Shown here piece by piece: positions 22,921-31,122 of a stretch of 39,824 bases of DNA. This DNA is from JASLCR01 sp964384345. Its GTDB lineage: Bacteria; Patescibacteriota; Saccharimonadia; Saccharimonadales; Saccharimonadaceae. Where the stretch lies: positions 1 through 39,824 of the forward strand of contig CAYLKD010000009.1 of assembly GCA_964384345.1 (NCBI GenBank). Reading direction: 5' to 3'. Position numbers and translations under genes: made by a program. The stretch's first letter is position 1. Each line of letters starts with the position of its first letter. A model generated the notes under the pieces. That model did not search any database and had not been told where the DNA came from. It was given only the letters and a program-made list of their open reading frames with translations.

Positions 22921-23895
22921 CTATGAAACGACGTTTTCAACTTTAATGCTTGGACCCATAGTAGTTGTCATGTTTGTCGATTTGACGTAGCTACCTTTAA
23001 GTGAGCTAGGTTTCTGTGCCTGGAGGCTGTCAAAGAATGCTTTTGCATTTTGTTCGAGCTTTTCAACACCAAATGATACTTTACCGATAGAAAGGTGTAC
23101 GATAGCTTGTTTGTCGACGCGGTATTCTACCTTTCCAGCTTTTGCTTCCGAGACGGCTTTGGCAACGTCAGTTGCAACAGTACCACTTTTTGGGTTTGGC
23201 ATCAGACCGCGAGGACCGAGGGCACGTGCATATTTTCCAAGTTTTGGCATGTATGCAGGAGTAGCGACAAGGATATCGAAGTTCATTTCTTCACGATCAA
23301 GTTGCTTTAGAAATTCCTCGTCACCAACGACATCAGCACCGGCTTTTTTAGCAGCATCGTGTTCTGACTCCGGAGCAAAGACTGCCACACGGATGTCTTT
23401 ACCAGTTCCAGCAGGAAGGCTGACGGTTGCACGGATATTCTGATCAGCTTGACGAGGATCAACGCCAAGACGGACATGTAGTTCGACACTTGCATCAAAC
23501 TTCGCAGGATTAGTTTCAGTGGCGAGCTTAAGAGCATCAGATAATGCGTATACAGTCTCTTTTTCGATCTTAGCAGCCATTGTTTGGTAGTTCTTACCAC
23601 GACGTGCAAGACGAGCACGGGTTACAGGCTTTGGACCTTTTTTCAAGTGCGCTTCACCGTCGTCAGAAAGAGGAGTTGTGTCGCCAGCTTCTTTGCGCGC
23701 TTCTTTTTCTTCTTTTTCTTCGGCTTCTTTAAGCGCCTTTTCTGAACGCTTACCAGCTTTAGCCGGAGCAGCAGATTTGGTTTCGTGCTTCTCGGCACCA
23801 GCGATTGCTGCTTCTATCTCGGCAATCGTGTTTTTCTCGCTAACCTCAAGTTTGAGCTCTTGCGCTTTTTCAAGTAATTCGGCTTTTTTTGCCAT
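22921..23895 (-). CDS. rplA: 50S ribosomal protein L1 with long N-terminal extension
   Basis: A 324-aa protein; ATG 23895 has AAGGAT nine bases upstream. The L1 core starts near residue 97 (RRGKNYQTMAAKIEK) and has DASVELHVRLGVDPRQADQNIR, VGDEEFLKQL, PKLGKYARALGPRGLMPNPKSGTV and YRVDKQAIVHLSIGK. Usual L1 is about 230 residues. The extra N-terminal part has a SAP/LEM-like helical segment (AELLEKAQELKLEVSEKNTI) and a highly charged Ala/Glu/Lys linker (about 35-95). L1 lines the E site and represses its own operon in many bacteria. It is separated here from rplK by the trehalose gene. Confidence 0.97.
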   Translation of the reverse strand: MAKKAELLEKAQELKLEVSEKNTIAEIEAAIAGAEKHETKSAAPAKAGKRSEKALKEAEEKEEKEARKEAGDTTPLSDDGEAHLKKGPKPVTRARLARRGKNYQTMAAKIEKETVYALSDALKLATETNPAKFDASVELHVRLGVDPRQADQNIRATVSLPAGTGKDIRVAVFAPESEHDAAKKAGADVVGDEEFLKQLDREEMNFDILVATPAYMPKLGKYARALGPRGLMPNPKSGTVATDVAKAVSEAKAGKVEYRVDKQAIVHLSIGKVSFGVEKLEQNAKAFFDSLQAQKPSSLKGSYVKSTNMTTTMGPSIKVENVVS

Positions 23896-24073
23896 ACTAT
23901 TGTGATCCTTTCTGTGGTGCAAGCGACGTTTCACGGTCTCCCAACATTGATATATATACCTGTACTGTGACAAAAAAAGCTCAATTTGTCAATCATGACA
24001 AGATTAGAAAATGCCGGGCGCTGCTATGCGGTGGTATGATAGTAAGGTCAATAAAGCAATGGAGGATAATAGT

Positions 24074-24223
24074 ATGCTGTGGACAATTGTTGGAATTTTA
24101 GTTATTTTGTGGCTTCTAGGGTTTATTGCACATATTGGTGGCGCATTAATTCACCTAATATTAGTGGTCGCTGCGATCGTTTTTATATACAATTTAGTCA
24201 CTCGCGGCCGCAAAAGAGTATAA
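24074..24223 (+). CDS. Small two-helix membrane protein, lmo0937/DUF5670-like
   Basis: A 49-aa protein; GGAGG at 24061-24065 fixes the start at ATG 24074. Two hydrophobic helices (about 3-20 and 23-42) are followed by a basic RGRKRV tail. The pattern IVGILVILWLLGFIAHIGGALIHLILVVA matches short membrane proteins annotated lmo0937 family, often stress-linked. TATGAT at about 24037-24042 is a probable -10. It has its own terminator, so it is a single-gene unit between divergent rplA and the trehalose gene. Confidence 0.75.
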   Translation: MLWTIVGILVILWLLGFIAHIGGALIHLILVVAAIVFIYNLVTRGRKRV

Positions 24224-24238
24224 ACGCCTCATCGTGTC

Positions 24239-24278
24239 ATAAAACACCGTAGTGACTCTCAGCGGTGTTTTATTTTTT
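24239..24278 (+). terminator. Terminator of the small membrane protein gene
   Basis: An eleven-pair stem (24239-24249 with 24263-24273) is followed by a T-rich run ending TTTTTTG. Confidence 0.85.
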
Positions 24279-24321
24279 GAAGATCCATATCTGTCAAATT
24301 GCGCACACTTGCTCAAACGGG

Positions 24322-24327
24322 TATACT
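24322..24327 (+). promoter_or_regulatory. -10 box of the trehalose synthesis gene
   Basis: TATACT, 7 bases before ATG 24335, with no Shine-Dalgarno. This supports the chosen start and a leaderless mRNA. Confidence 0.5.
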
Positions 24328-24334
24328 TGTACAA

Positions 24335-26626
24335 ATGGGTACGTTTACGACAGTTATTGCATCAAATCGGCTTCCGGTGAGCGTTAGCAAGATTGATGGG
24401 AAGCTTTCATATGAAGCAAGTAACGGCGGACTCGCTACCGCGATGGCTTCACTAGATATACATGACAAAATATGGGTTGGTTGGCCAGGCATCGATAGTG
24501 ATGAGCTAACCGAAGAAGACAAACACGATATAACAGCAGAGCTTGAAAAGCGTGGGTGCTATCCGGTATTCCTCACCAAGGAGCAAACAGCGCTATATTA
24601 TGAAGGCTATGCGAACGACACGATTTGGCCACTTTTTCATTACTTCCAGTCGTTAGCGCGCTACGACGAAAAATATTGGCAAGCTTACAAAGATGCCAAT
24701 CAACTATTTTCTGAAGTTCTCAGCAGTGTGTCTGCCCCTGATGCTAAAGTATGGATACACGATTATCATTTGATGCTTCTACCCCAAATCTTACGCGAGC
24801 AAATGCCGCGGTTATCGATCGGTTTTTTTCTCCACATTCCCTTTCCATCTTTTGAAATTTTTCGCTTACTTCCTGAGCGAAAAGAAATACTGCGCGGGTT
24901 ACTTGGTTCGGATTTGATCGGATTTCATATATATGATTATGGCCGCCACTTTATTAGTAGTAGTCGCCGACTGCTTGGTAAGACGGTCAATGGTGATATG
25001 ATCGAACACAATGATCGGCTTATCAAGATCGCTGCTTTCCCTATCGGGATTGATTATGACAAATTTCGGCGTCAACTCGAGACGAAAGAAACAAAAACTG
25101 CCATTAAATCGCTTGAGAACTCATATAAAGGTCAAAAGTTAATTTTATCAGTTGATAGGCTTGATTATTCAAAGGGTATTATCGAACGGCTCGAATCATT
25201 TGCGGCATTGCTAAAGGAATATCCGAATTACATCGGTCAAGTGAAGTTACTGATGATAGCCGTTCCTTCACGAACCGAAGTATACGCCTACAAAAAACTG
25301 CGTGATCAAATTGAAAAAACCGTCAGTCGTATCAATGGTACCTATGGAACGGTCGGCTGGGCGCCTATATCCTACCAGTTTCAAAACCGTCCATTTGCTG
25401 AAATCGTCGCATTATTTGCACGTGCAGATATTGCGCTCGTGACTCCAATACGCGACGGGATGAACCTTGTGGCAAAGGAATATGTTGCTGCGAAGAAAAA
25501 GCCCGAAGGCGTGCTTATATTGAGCGAAATGGCTGGCGCTATCGATGAACTTCCTGAAGCAATTACCATCAATCCCAACAACGTATCGTCCATAAAAAAT
25601 GCAATTATTACTGCGCTTGAGATGCCAAAAAAAGAACAGTATCGTCGCATCGATGCCATGCAAAGACGCTTAAAAATTGCTACGGTTCAAAATTGGGGTT
25701 CTGAATTCATCAGTAGTTTGTCTCATTCGGTACACAATCATGATTCTCGCTATAAAAAGCGTCTGTTGCCTGCCGAAAAGAGACGTATTGTCACCCGGTT
25801 TGAGTCTGCACAAAAGCGGTTAATTATTTTGGATTATGATGGTACTTTAAAGAGTTTCGTTAAAGTTCCAACCGCACTCGCTGGCGCGCCAACACTCCGG
25901 ACAAGACGCGTAATCCGAGCTTTGTCTGAAGATCCTAACAATGTGGTGGCTATTGTGAGCGGTAGACCACGAAAAGCTTTAACTCGATGGTTTGGTGGGG
26001 TAAATGTCGTCCTTGCTGCTGAACACGGCGCATGGACGCGTTATGATAAAAAATGGCAAAAAATTGATAATCGTAGTTTTGCTGAAGATAAAAAGCAGAT
26101 TCGTAAATTTATGCAGCAATACACTGAACGAACAAGTGGATCGGAAATAGAAGAAAAAGATTACGCACTTGTTTGGCACTATATTAACGTCGAACCAGAC
26201 TTAGCATTCAAGCGCGTTCATGAACTGCAGCGCGAGCTTCGGCATGCATTTGAAAATCAAGACATATCTATTGACGAAGGTCACAACATTATCGAAGTAA
26301 AACCAAAATCAATCTCGAAAGGTACTGTGGTAAAAGAGTTACTGCGGCGTTTCCCATCAGACTTTGTGCTATGTGCCGGAGATGATAATACAGACGAAGA
26401 CATGTTTGCGGTACTCGATGACGATATTTATACGACGATCAAGATTGGAGGTGGTGATACAAAAGCACGTTATCAGCTTGAAAACGTCAGCCAGACACTC
26501 GACTTACTGAACAAGCTCGCACCCGAATCGACGAGAGCATTTAGCGACTTAACAAACCAGTTGCCAGACGCGAAAGGTATCGTACGTCGTCTATTGGGTA
26601 TCGGTCGCTCACCGCGCGACAAATAA
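24335..26626 (+). CDS. Bifunctional trehalose-6-phosphate synthase/phosphatase (OtsA-OtsB fusion)
   Basis: A 763-aa protein. The GT20 synthase domain (about 1-470) starts with TTVIASNRLPVSV and has IHDYHLMLLPQ, FFLHIPFPSFEIFR, SVDRLDYSKGI and RDGMNLVAKEY. The HAD phosphatase domain (about 495-740) has ILDYDGTLKSF, VSGRPRKAL, AAEHGAW and CAGDDNTDEDMF. It makes trehalose-6-P from UDP-glucose and glucose-6-P and then dephosphorylates it. Start 24335 is favoured over the upstream in-frame codon because OtsA enzymes begin at this point and TATACT precedes it. It is a plus-strand gene interrupting the minus-strand rplK-rplA order. Confidence 0.95.
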   Translation: MGTFTTVIASNRLPVSVSKIDGKLSYEASNGGLATAMASLDIHDKIWVGWPGIDSDELTEEDKHDITAELEKRGCYPVFLTKEQTALYYEGYANDTIWPLFHYFQSLARYDEKYWQAYKDANQLFSEVLSSVSAPDAKVWIHDYHLMLLPQILREQMPRLSIGFFLHIPFPSFEIFRLLPERKEILRGLLGSDLIGFHIYDYGRHFISSSRRLLGKTVNGDMIEHNDRLIKIAAFPIGIDYDKFRRQLETKETKTAIKSLENSYKGQKLILSVDRLDYSKGIIERLESFAALLKEYPNYIGQVKLLMIAVPSRTEVYAYKKLRDQIEKTVSRINGTYGTVGWAPISYQFQNRPFAEIVALFARADIALVTPIRDGMNLVAKEYVAAKKKPEGVLILSEMAGAIDELPEAITINPNNVSSIKNAIITALEMPKKEQYRRIDAMQRRLKIATVQNWGSEFISSLSHSVHNHDSRYKKRLLPAEKRRIVTRFESAQKRLIILDYDGTLKSFVKVPTALAGAPTLRTRRVIRALSEDPNNVVAIVSGRPRKALTRWFGGVNVVLAAEHGAWTRYDKKWQKIDNRSFAEDKKQIRKFMQQYTERTSGSEIEEKDYALVWHYINVEPDLAFKRVHELQRELRHAFENQDISIDEGHNIIEVKPKSISKGTVVKELLRRFPSDFVLCAGDDNTDEDMFAVLDDDIYTTIKIGGGDTKARYQLENVSQTLDLLNKLAPESTRAFSDLTNQLPDAKGIVRRLLGIGRSPRDK

Positions 26627-26633
26627 ATGCGTA

Positions 26634-26912
26634 TTATTCTTTGCTATAGCGACTAAGTATGTTTCTCAGCTGTACGAACAGCTCACTCTCTTCACGCTTT
26701 GTGTGATTAAACCCATATACGAGTGCTCCTATGATAGCTGCTGTTGGTAAACCGATCTTCAGTGCTGTATCAACACGACGACGTATTTCTTCATCATCTT
26801 TTAGAGCATTTGCTTTTTCAGGCAATGATTTCACATAGAGGCCTATGTCATCAGTCATTTTACGCATTGTCTCGGGAGATAGTTTCTGGGTGGACGTCGA
26901 GTCTTTATCCAT
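26634..26912 (-). CDS. Small protein with one membrane helix
   Basis: A 92-aa protein of unknown family. The charged N-terminal half is helical (KLSPETMRKMTDDIGLYVKSLPEKANALKDDEEIRRRVDTAL). One hydrophobic segment (IGLPTAAIIGALVYGF, about 53-68) is followed by a basic and acidic tail. This looks like a single-pass, N-in or tail-proximal anchored protein. TATACT eight bases before ATG 26912 suggests a separate leaderless transcript. It converges on the trehalose gene with 7 bases between stops and follows the rplK terminator. Confidence 0.6.
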   Translation of the reverse strand: MDKDSTSTQKLSPETMRKMTDDIGLYVKSLPEKANALKDDEEIRRRVDTALKIGLPTAAIIGALVYGFNHTKREESELFVQLRNILSRYSKE

Positions 26913-26920
26913 ATAGCAAC

Positions 26921-26926
26921 AGTATA
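26921..26926 (-). promoter_or_regulatory. -10 box of the 92-aa membrane protein gene
   Basis: TATACT, 8 bases before ATG 26912 on the minus strand. It lies 16 bases beyond the T-tail of the rplK terminator. Confidence 0.5.
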
Positions 26927-26942
26927 CTACGTCATCACGAGC

Positions 26943-26974
26943 AAAAAAATAGCACCTTGACTACAAGGCGCTAT
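26943..26974 (-). terminator. Terminator of the secE-nusG-rplK unit
   Basis: On the minus strand ATAGCGCCTTG-TAGT-CAAGGTGCTAT (one G-T) is followed by TTTTTTT. It begins 20 bases after the rplK stop. Confidence 0.92.
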
Positions 26975-26994
26975 GATTTTGAGTATACTTTTTT

Positions 26995-27420
26995 CTATTC
27001 AGTAACTTCGACACCCATGCTTCGAGCTGAGCCTGCAATAGTTTTGACTGCTCCTTCGAGGCTGATAGCGTTGAGTTGTTCCATCTTACTCTCAGCAATC
27101 TCTTCGAGCTGCTTGCGAGTGATTTTGCCAACTTTGTCAGAGTGTGGCTTTGCGCTTCCCTTTTTGATACCGATTTTTTCACGAATTGCATCGTCGACTG
27201 GTTGACCGAGACTCTTCCATGCAAATGTTCGATCTTCAAATACTTGGATGTGGACGATAACGTCTTTGCCCATGTCGGCTTTTGTGGCATCGTTAAATGG
27301 ATTGATGAAGTCCATCATATTGAGACCCCATTGTCCGAGTGTTGAACCAACAGGAGGCCCTGCAGTTGCGCGACCAGCTGGAATGCGTAGTTTTAAATTA
27401 CCGATGACTTTTTTTGCCAT
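26995..27420 (-). CDS. rplK: 50S ribosomal protein L11
   Basis: A 141-aa protein. The N-terminal domain has GNLKLRIPAGRATAGPPVGSTLGQWGLNMMDF and the C-terminal rRNA-binding domain has GSAKPHSDKVGKITRKQLEEIAE and MEQLNAISLEGAVKTIAGSARSMGVEV. It binds the GTPase-centre rRNA. AAAGGAAA lies upstream of ATG 27420. Length is normal. It ends at a strong terminator, whereas most bacteria continue directly into rplA. Confidence 0.98.
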   Translation of the reverse strand: MAKKVIGNLKLRIPAGRATAGPPVGSTLGQWGLNMMDFINPFNDATKADMGKDVIVHIQVFEDRTFAWKSLGQPVDDAIREKIGIKKGSAKPHSDKVGKITRKQLEEIAESKMEQLNAISLEGAVKTIAGSARSMGVEVTE

Positions 27421-27515
27421 GTTGAATGATTTCCTTTACAAAGATTACTGCTAAATTGTTGAAGCTATTTCGCAGTGCGTAACTATGCGATTATAGCAGA
27501 TAACGGCTCGAACGT

Positions 27516-27749
27516 CTAGTTTAAACCGTGTGTAGCTTCTCGTAATGTCTTTTCTATGAAAGCTAAACGCTCCTCAGGAGTTTCAATTCCTCTTTCGAAC
27601 CTGTCCGCTAGTTCTGCCTCAGCAATTGCTTGTGCAGCTAAAGCTTGCTGAGACATTCTGCGACGCTCTCTCAAGTCTATAATTTCACCACTACATCCTC
27701 TTACGTTCTTTAGTGAATTAGAATAAGACCCCGGATCCTTTTGAGCCAT
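27516..27749 (-). CDS. Small helical protein between nusG and rplK
   Basis: A 77-aa protein of unknown family. It starts one base after the nusG stop (TAA-T-ATG), so it is translationally coupled to nusG. It is rich in Arg, Glu and Ala. The segment IDLRERRRMSQQALAAQAIAEAELADRFERG resembles an Xre-type helix-turn-helix core, but one too short to be certain. It ends GIETPEERLAFIEKTLREATHGLN. It replaces the direct nusG-rplK junction seen in most bacteria. Confidence 0.6.
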   Translation of the reverse strand: MAQKDPGSYSNSLKNVRGCSGEIIDLRERRRMSQQALAAQAIAEAELADRFERGIETPEERLAFIEKTLREATHGLN

Positions 27750-27750
27750 A

Positions 27751-28296
27751 TTAGACTTTTGTCACCTGCAGTGCGTCGAGCTCGACTGGTGTATCGCGGC
27801 CAAACATCGAGACCATGACTTTGAGTTTTCCTTTTGCGGTATCGATTTCAGATACTGCACCGTCAAAACCTTTGAATGGCCCATCGGTGATTGAGACAAC
27901 TTCGCCTTCTTTGAAGTCGATGTGGTGCTTTGGATCTTCGACGCCCATACGTTTTTTGATTTTGGCGATTTCTTTGTCTGAAACTGGCGTAGGATCAGAA
28001 CCACTACCGACAAATCCTGTGACGCCTGGCGTGTTACGGACGATAAACCACGTCTCTTCGGTAAGTTTCATTTCGATAAGTACGTAACCTTGGAAGATTT
28101 TGCTTTCAACGACTTTTCTTTTGCCGTTTTTGATCTGGATTTGCTTCTCTTTTGGCACCATTACATCAAAAATTTTGTCTGCCATATCCACAGCGTTGAT
28201 ACGCTGACGGACGCTGTCAGCAACTTTCTCTTCGTAGCCGCTGTAGGTGTGTACCGCGTACCATTGTCGGCTTGAGTCATATCGGTTCGTTGTCAT
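27751..28296 (-). CDS. nusG: Transcription termination/antitermination factor NusG
   Basis: A 181-aa protein. The NGN domain (QWYAVHTYSGYEEKVADSVRQR, VESKIFQGYVLIEM, WFIVRNTPGVTGFVG) is followed by the KOW domain (FKEGEVVSITDGPFKGFDGAVSEID, KVMVSMFGRDTPVELDALQVTKV). It couples RNA polymerase to Rho or the ribosome. Length is canonical. It follows secE by 19 bases. Confidence 0.98.
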   Translation of the reverse strand: MTTNRYDSSRQWYAVHTYSGYEEKVADSVRQRINAVDMADKIFDVMVPKEKQIQIKNGKRKVVESKIFQGYVLIEMKLTEETWFIVRNTPGVTGFVGSGSDPTPVSDKEIAKIKKRMGVEDPKHHIDFKEGEVVSITDGPFKGFDGAVSEIDTAKGKLKVMVSMFGRDTPVELDALQVTKV

Positions 28297-28315
28297 AATG
28301 TTCCTTATTTAATGC

Positions 28316-28654
28316 TTATTTTAGTAATAGTTCAAATAGTAATTTAAATCCAGCATCGAGCAGCAAAATGAAGACGACGAAAAATGCTGAAAATGCCAGT
28401 ACGGCAAATGTCAAACTCCATGTTGCGCGGCGATCTGGCCAGCGAACTTGACGAAGCTCTTGCCAGGCACCGACGAAATAGCCAATAAACGCGGCAAATG
28501 GATTGCGCTTTTTTGGTGTATCTGAAGATTTCGCTGCTGCGGTCTTGGGGACGGCAGTTTTTTTGCGACTCGTAGGGCTCGCGGTGACGGTAGATGAGTC
28601 ACTTGCCTTGATGCGAGTCACGGTTTTGTCTGATGACGAAGCTTTCTTGACCAC
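28316..28654 (-). CDS. secE: Preprotein translocase subunit SecE
   Basis: A 112-aa protein starting with GTG 28654 (GGGAG ten bases upstream). A Ser/Thr/Lys-rich N-terminal tail (1-60) precedes the conserved amphipathic helix WQELRQVRWPDRRATW and a single C-terminal membrane helix (about 80-108). This is the one-TM SecE architecture with an extended basic tail. It is the first gene of secE-nusG-(77 aa)-rplK. Confidence 0.95.
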   Translation of the reverse strand: MVKKASSSDKTVTRIKASDSSTVTASPTSRKKTAVPKTAAAKSSDTPKKRNPFAAFIGYFVGAWQELRQVRWPDRRATWSLTFAVLAFSAFFVVFILLLDAGFKLLFELLLK

Positions 28655-28671
28655 GCTAATGTTTCTCCCAA

Positions 28672-28697
28672 TTTAAAAGTCTGCTTCGAGGCAGACT
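28672..28697 (-). terminator. Hairpin after the PAS kinase gene, inside a possible secE promoter
   Basis: A seven-pair stem (AGTCTGC / GCAGACT) is followed on the minus strand by TTTTAAATT, a modest terminator 49 bases past the kinase stop. TTGACA at 28702-28697 begins the same stretch; 17 bases further lies only a weak -10, so the hairpin fills the spacer. Confidence 0.5.
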
Positions 28698-28745
28698 GTC
28701 AATACTACTGTAGCGCATAGATGCCGTGTGCGTCAAGCGAGCGTA

Positions 28746-30377
28746 CTAATCTTCTGTTTCTTTTACCGGCAGGGCAAAGCTGAAGGTAGAGCCGTGGTTA
28801 AGCCTCGAGACTACATTGATCGAACAACCAAGTTTCTTAGCCAGCTTTTCTGCGACGTATAAACCGAGGCCTGTACCACCTGTTTCACGAGTACGATAAT
28901 CTTCAGAACGATAAAATTTATCAAATATTTTTTTCTGATCAGCTTTACTAATTCCTATACCTGTATCTGAAACGCTAAAGTTGATGAGACCATCTTTCTG
29001 ACCGATCTTAAGTGTAATGCTTCCCTTTTTCGTATATTTAATAGCATTCGTGATGAAGTTTTGTAATAATTCATGCAGGTACAATCGGCTTGCAAATACA
29101 TGCTCGATCGTTGCACCTAACTCGAGTTCAAGGTGTAGGCCTTTTTTCTTTGCTTCATGTGTATAGTCAGCATGGAGCTCATGTGCCAGCTCCATGACGT
29201 CTATATCTTCTGCCTCATCTGCTACACCTCGCTCAGCTCGCGACAATGTACTAAGGTCATTAACCATTCTCGCGAGAAACAGCACTTGCTCGTGTGCCAT
29301 GGTCATCGAACTCGCCACAACAGTTGTTTTTGCTGGATCTCTTTCGAAGATAACTCGAGCATTATCGATCGAACCTTCAGCTATAGCAATAGGAGTACGT
29401 AATTCATGGCTAACAACACTAATAAATTCATCACGTTCTTCTTCAAGACTTTTTGCTTTTGTCACATCCCGAAAAATTAATAGGTAGCCGTCGTCTTCGA
29501 CATTATCAGCATCACGATTATAGGTACTTCGAATTGGCGTATACGTTATTTCGAGGCGTAACTTTTCAGCACCAATCATAATTGAGTATTCATCGCTGAT
29601 TACCAATGACGACGCTTGGTGCAAAAGCTTGCTGATTGTCACCGTGCTTCCTTCAGAGTCTATGATTGGCGCGACCGCATCAATTGGTCGATTGTATACA
29701 CTCACATTGGTGTCAACGAGGCTGGCAAATGCTGCGTTGTACACTTGTATATTTCCATACCGATCAGTACTGACGATTGCATCAGCAAGATTATTAACGA
29801 GCGTTAACATTCGTTCTTTTTGAATATCGGTATCAAGCCGACTTTTGATGATTTCTTCTCGATCGTATTCTCTAATCCGGTTAAGTAATACTGCTGATAG
29901 CCCGACCATCCCTGTCGATATAACACCAGCAATCGTAGCCCCGATATCCTGAAACCGACTTGGATCACTCGCGACACTAAGAGTTAAGGCAGTTAGTAGG
30001 AGTATGAAACTAACAAAAAACCCAATATATGAAAAATAGATATAACTTGCGAGATAGAGTAGCGCCCAGCAGCTGATGAAAGCAACACTAAATCCCGAAA
30101 TCGCTACAATATAACAGATTGCAAATACATGCTGCATACCCAAATACGTAAGCATCCGTAGTTTTGATCTTGCAGGAAACATATACTGCAAGACGCCCGA
30201 AGCCGACCAAGCTATCATCAAGACCATCAATGCTGCAAAACCACTGTACCCATTTGACTTGATAACGCCAAACTCTATTAGTAAACCGTATAGAGTTAGA
30301 ACGAGTGGTGAAAACAACGCAATAGAACGCATCACTGCCATAGTTCGTTTTTCATAATTGTATCGCCCGTCGAGCAT
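28746..30377 (-). CDS. Membrane histidine kinase with N-terminal six-helix sensor and PAS domain
   Basis: A 543-aa protein. About six membrane helices (16-165) form an uncharacterised membrane sensor. The PAS domain (about 190-305, ERMLTLVNNLADAIVSTDRYGNIQVYNAAF) precedes HisKA with VVSHELRTPIAIAE (His324). The ATPase has the N box LLQNFITNAIKYTKKG, G1 FSVSDTGIGIS, the F box KIFDKFYRSED and G2 GGTGLGLYVAEKLAKK. No response regulator is adjacent, so it is an orphan kinase; the partner could be the regulator at 4689 or one outside the window. TATAAT seven bases before ATG 30377 suggests a leaderless start. Confidence 0.94.
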   Translation of the reverse strand: MLDGRYNYEKRTMAVMRSIALFSPLVLTLYGLLIEFGVIKSNGYSGFAALMVLMIAWSASGVLQYMFPARSKLRMLTYLGMQHVFAICYIVAISGFSVAFISCWALLYLASYIYFSYIGFFVSFILLLTALTLSVASDPSRFQDIGATIAGVISTGMVGLSAVLLNRIREYDREEIIKSRLDTDIQKERMLTLVNNLADAIVSTDRYGNIQVYNAAFASLVDTNVSVYNRPIDAVAPIIDSEGSTVTISKLLHQASSLVISDEYSIMIGAEKLRLEITYTPIRSTYNRDADNVEDDGYLLIFRDVTKAKSLEEERDEFISVVSHELRTPIAIAEGSIDNARVIFERDPAKTTVVASSMTMAHEQVLFLARMVNDLSTLSRAERGVADEAEDIDVMELAHELHADYTHEAKKKGLHLELELGATIEHVFASRLYLHELLQNFITNAIKYTKKGSITLKIGQKDGLINFSVSDTGIGISKADQKKIFDKFYRSEDYRTRETGGTGLGLYVAEKLAKKLGCSINVVSRLNHGSTFSFALPVKETED

Positions 30378-30384
30378 TAGCGTT

Positions 30385-30390
30385 ATTATA
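30385..30390 (-). promoter_or_regulatory. -10 box of the PAS kinase gene
   Basis: Perfect TATAAT, 7 bases before ATG 30377 on the minus strand, with no Shine-Dalgarno. Confidence 0.6.
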
Positions 30391-30416
30391 CGTCAGCGTA
30401 TGACGCGACGTCTATA

Positions 30417-31106
30417 CTAGAGTATTGTAGGTGAAAGTGAGCGCAGTTCTCGCCGATAAGCTTTAAAATTTGGCTCAATACTACGAACTATTTCCCAAAA
30501 ATGTGAACTATGATTCATTTCTACGGTGTGCGCGAGTTCATGCAGCAGCACATAATCAATGATTTCATATGAAAGCGTCATAAGTGCGATATTCAAACTA
30601 ATTGTTCCGCTGGTACTGCAACTCCCCCATCTTGAACTCGCATGTGAAAACCGTACCTGACTGTACGAAAATCCATGTTTCTGTGCAAGAAACGCAAGTC
30701 GCTTTGGTAGATAACTTTTTGCTTCACGGCGTAGCGCACTCAGGATAGCTTCATGAATTTCGGTACGGACCGAACTCTCATCTACATTGTGATGCTTTGG
30801 AAGCATCACAATAATGCGCTGACCATCTCGTTTTACCGCGAGTCGCGATGATTCAACAATACTAAGTGAATGACTTTTACCTACCTGCATCCCGTTGAAA
30901 TATGATTGTTTTGTATCAGCAGCATACAGCTCTCGTATTGCAGAGCGAGACGCTGCAATAAATCGTTTTGCCATGAATAATGGAGCATATTTGGGCATGC
31001 TTATTCTGAGTAGCCCATTTGGAGCAATGCTTAGCTTCATCCCTTTACTAAGGCTATTTCGACGTATTGTTATATCGCCAAATTCTTCGTCGCGGATGGT
31101 TGCCAT
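30417..31106 (-). CDS. YgjP/M48-like metallopeptidase (DUF45)
   Basis: A 229-aa protein. The zinc motif is DYVLLHELAHTVEMNHSSHFWEIV (HExxH plus a downstream His, the usual DUF45/WLM pattern). RWGSCSTSGTISLNIALM is the other family hallmark. The N-terminal beta-rich part is typical of YgjP proteins, which often accompany type I restriction genes but are also solitary, as here. GATAAT about five bases before ATG 31106 suggests a leaderless start. It is separated by 16 bases from the upstream P-loop gene and may be co-transcribed. Confidence 0.9.
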   Translation of the reverse strand: MATIRDEEFGDITIRRNSLSKGMKLSIAPNGLLRISMPKYAPLFMAKRFIAASRSAIRELYAADTKQSYFNGMQVGKSHSLSIVESSRLAVKRDGQRIIVMLPKHHNVDESSVRTEIHEAILSALRREAKSYLPKRLAFLAQKHGFSYSQVRFSHASSRWGSCSTSGTISLNIALMTLSYEIIDYVLLHELAHTVEMNHSSHFWEIVRSIEPNFKAYRRELRSLSPTIL

Positions 31107-31122
31107 AGTCGATTATCCGATG

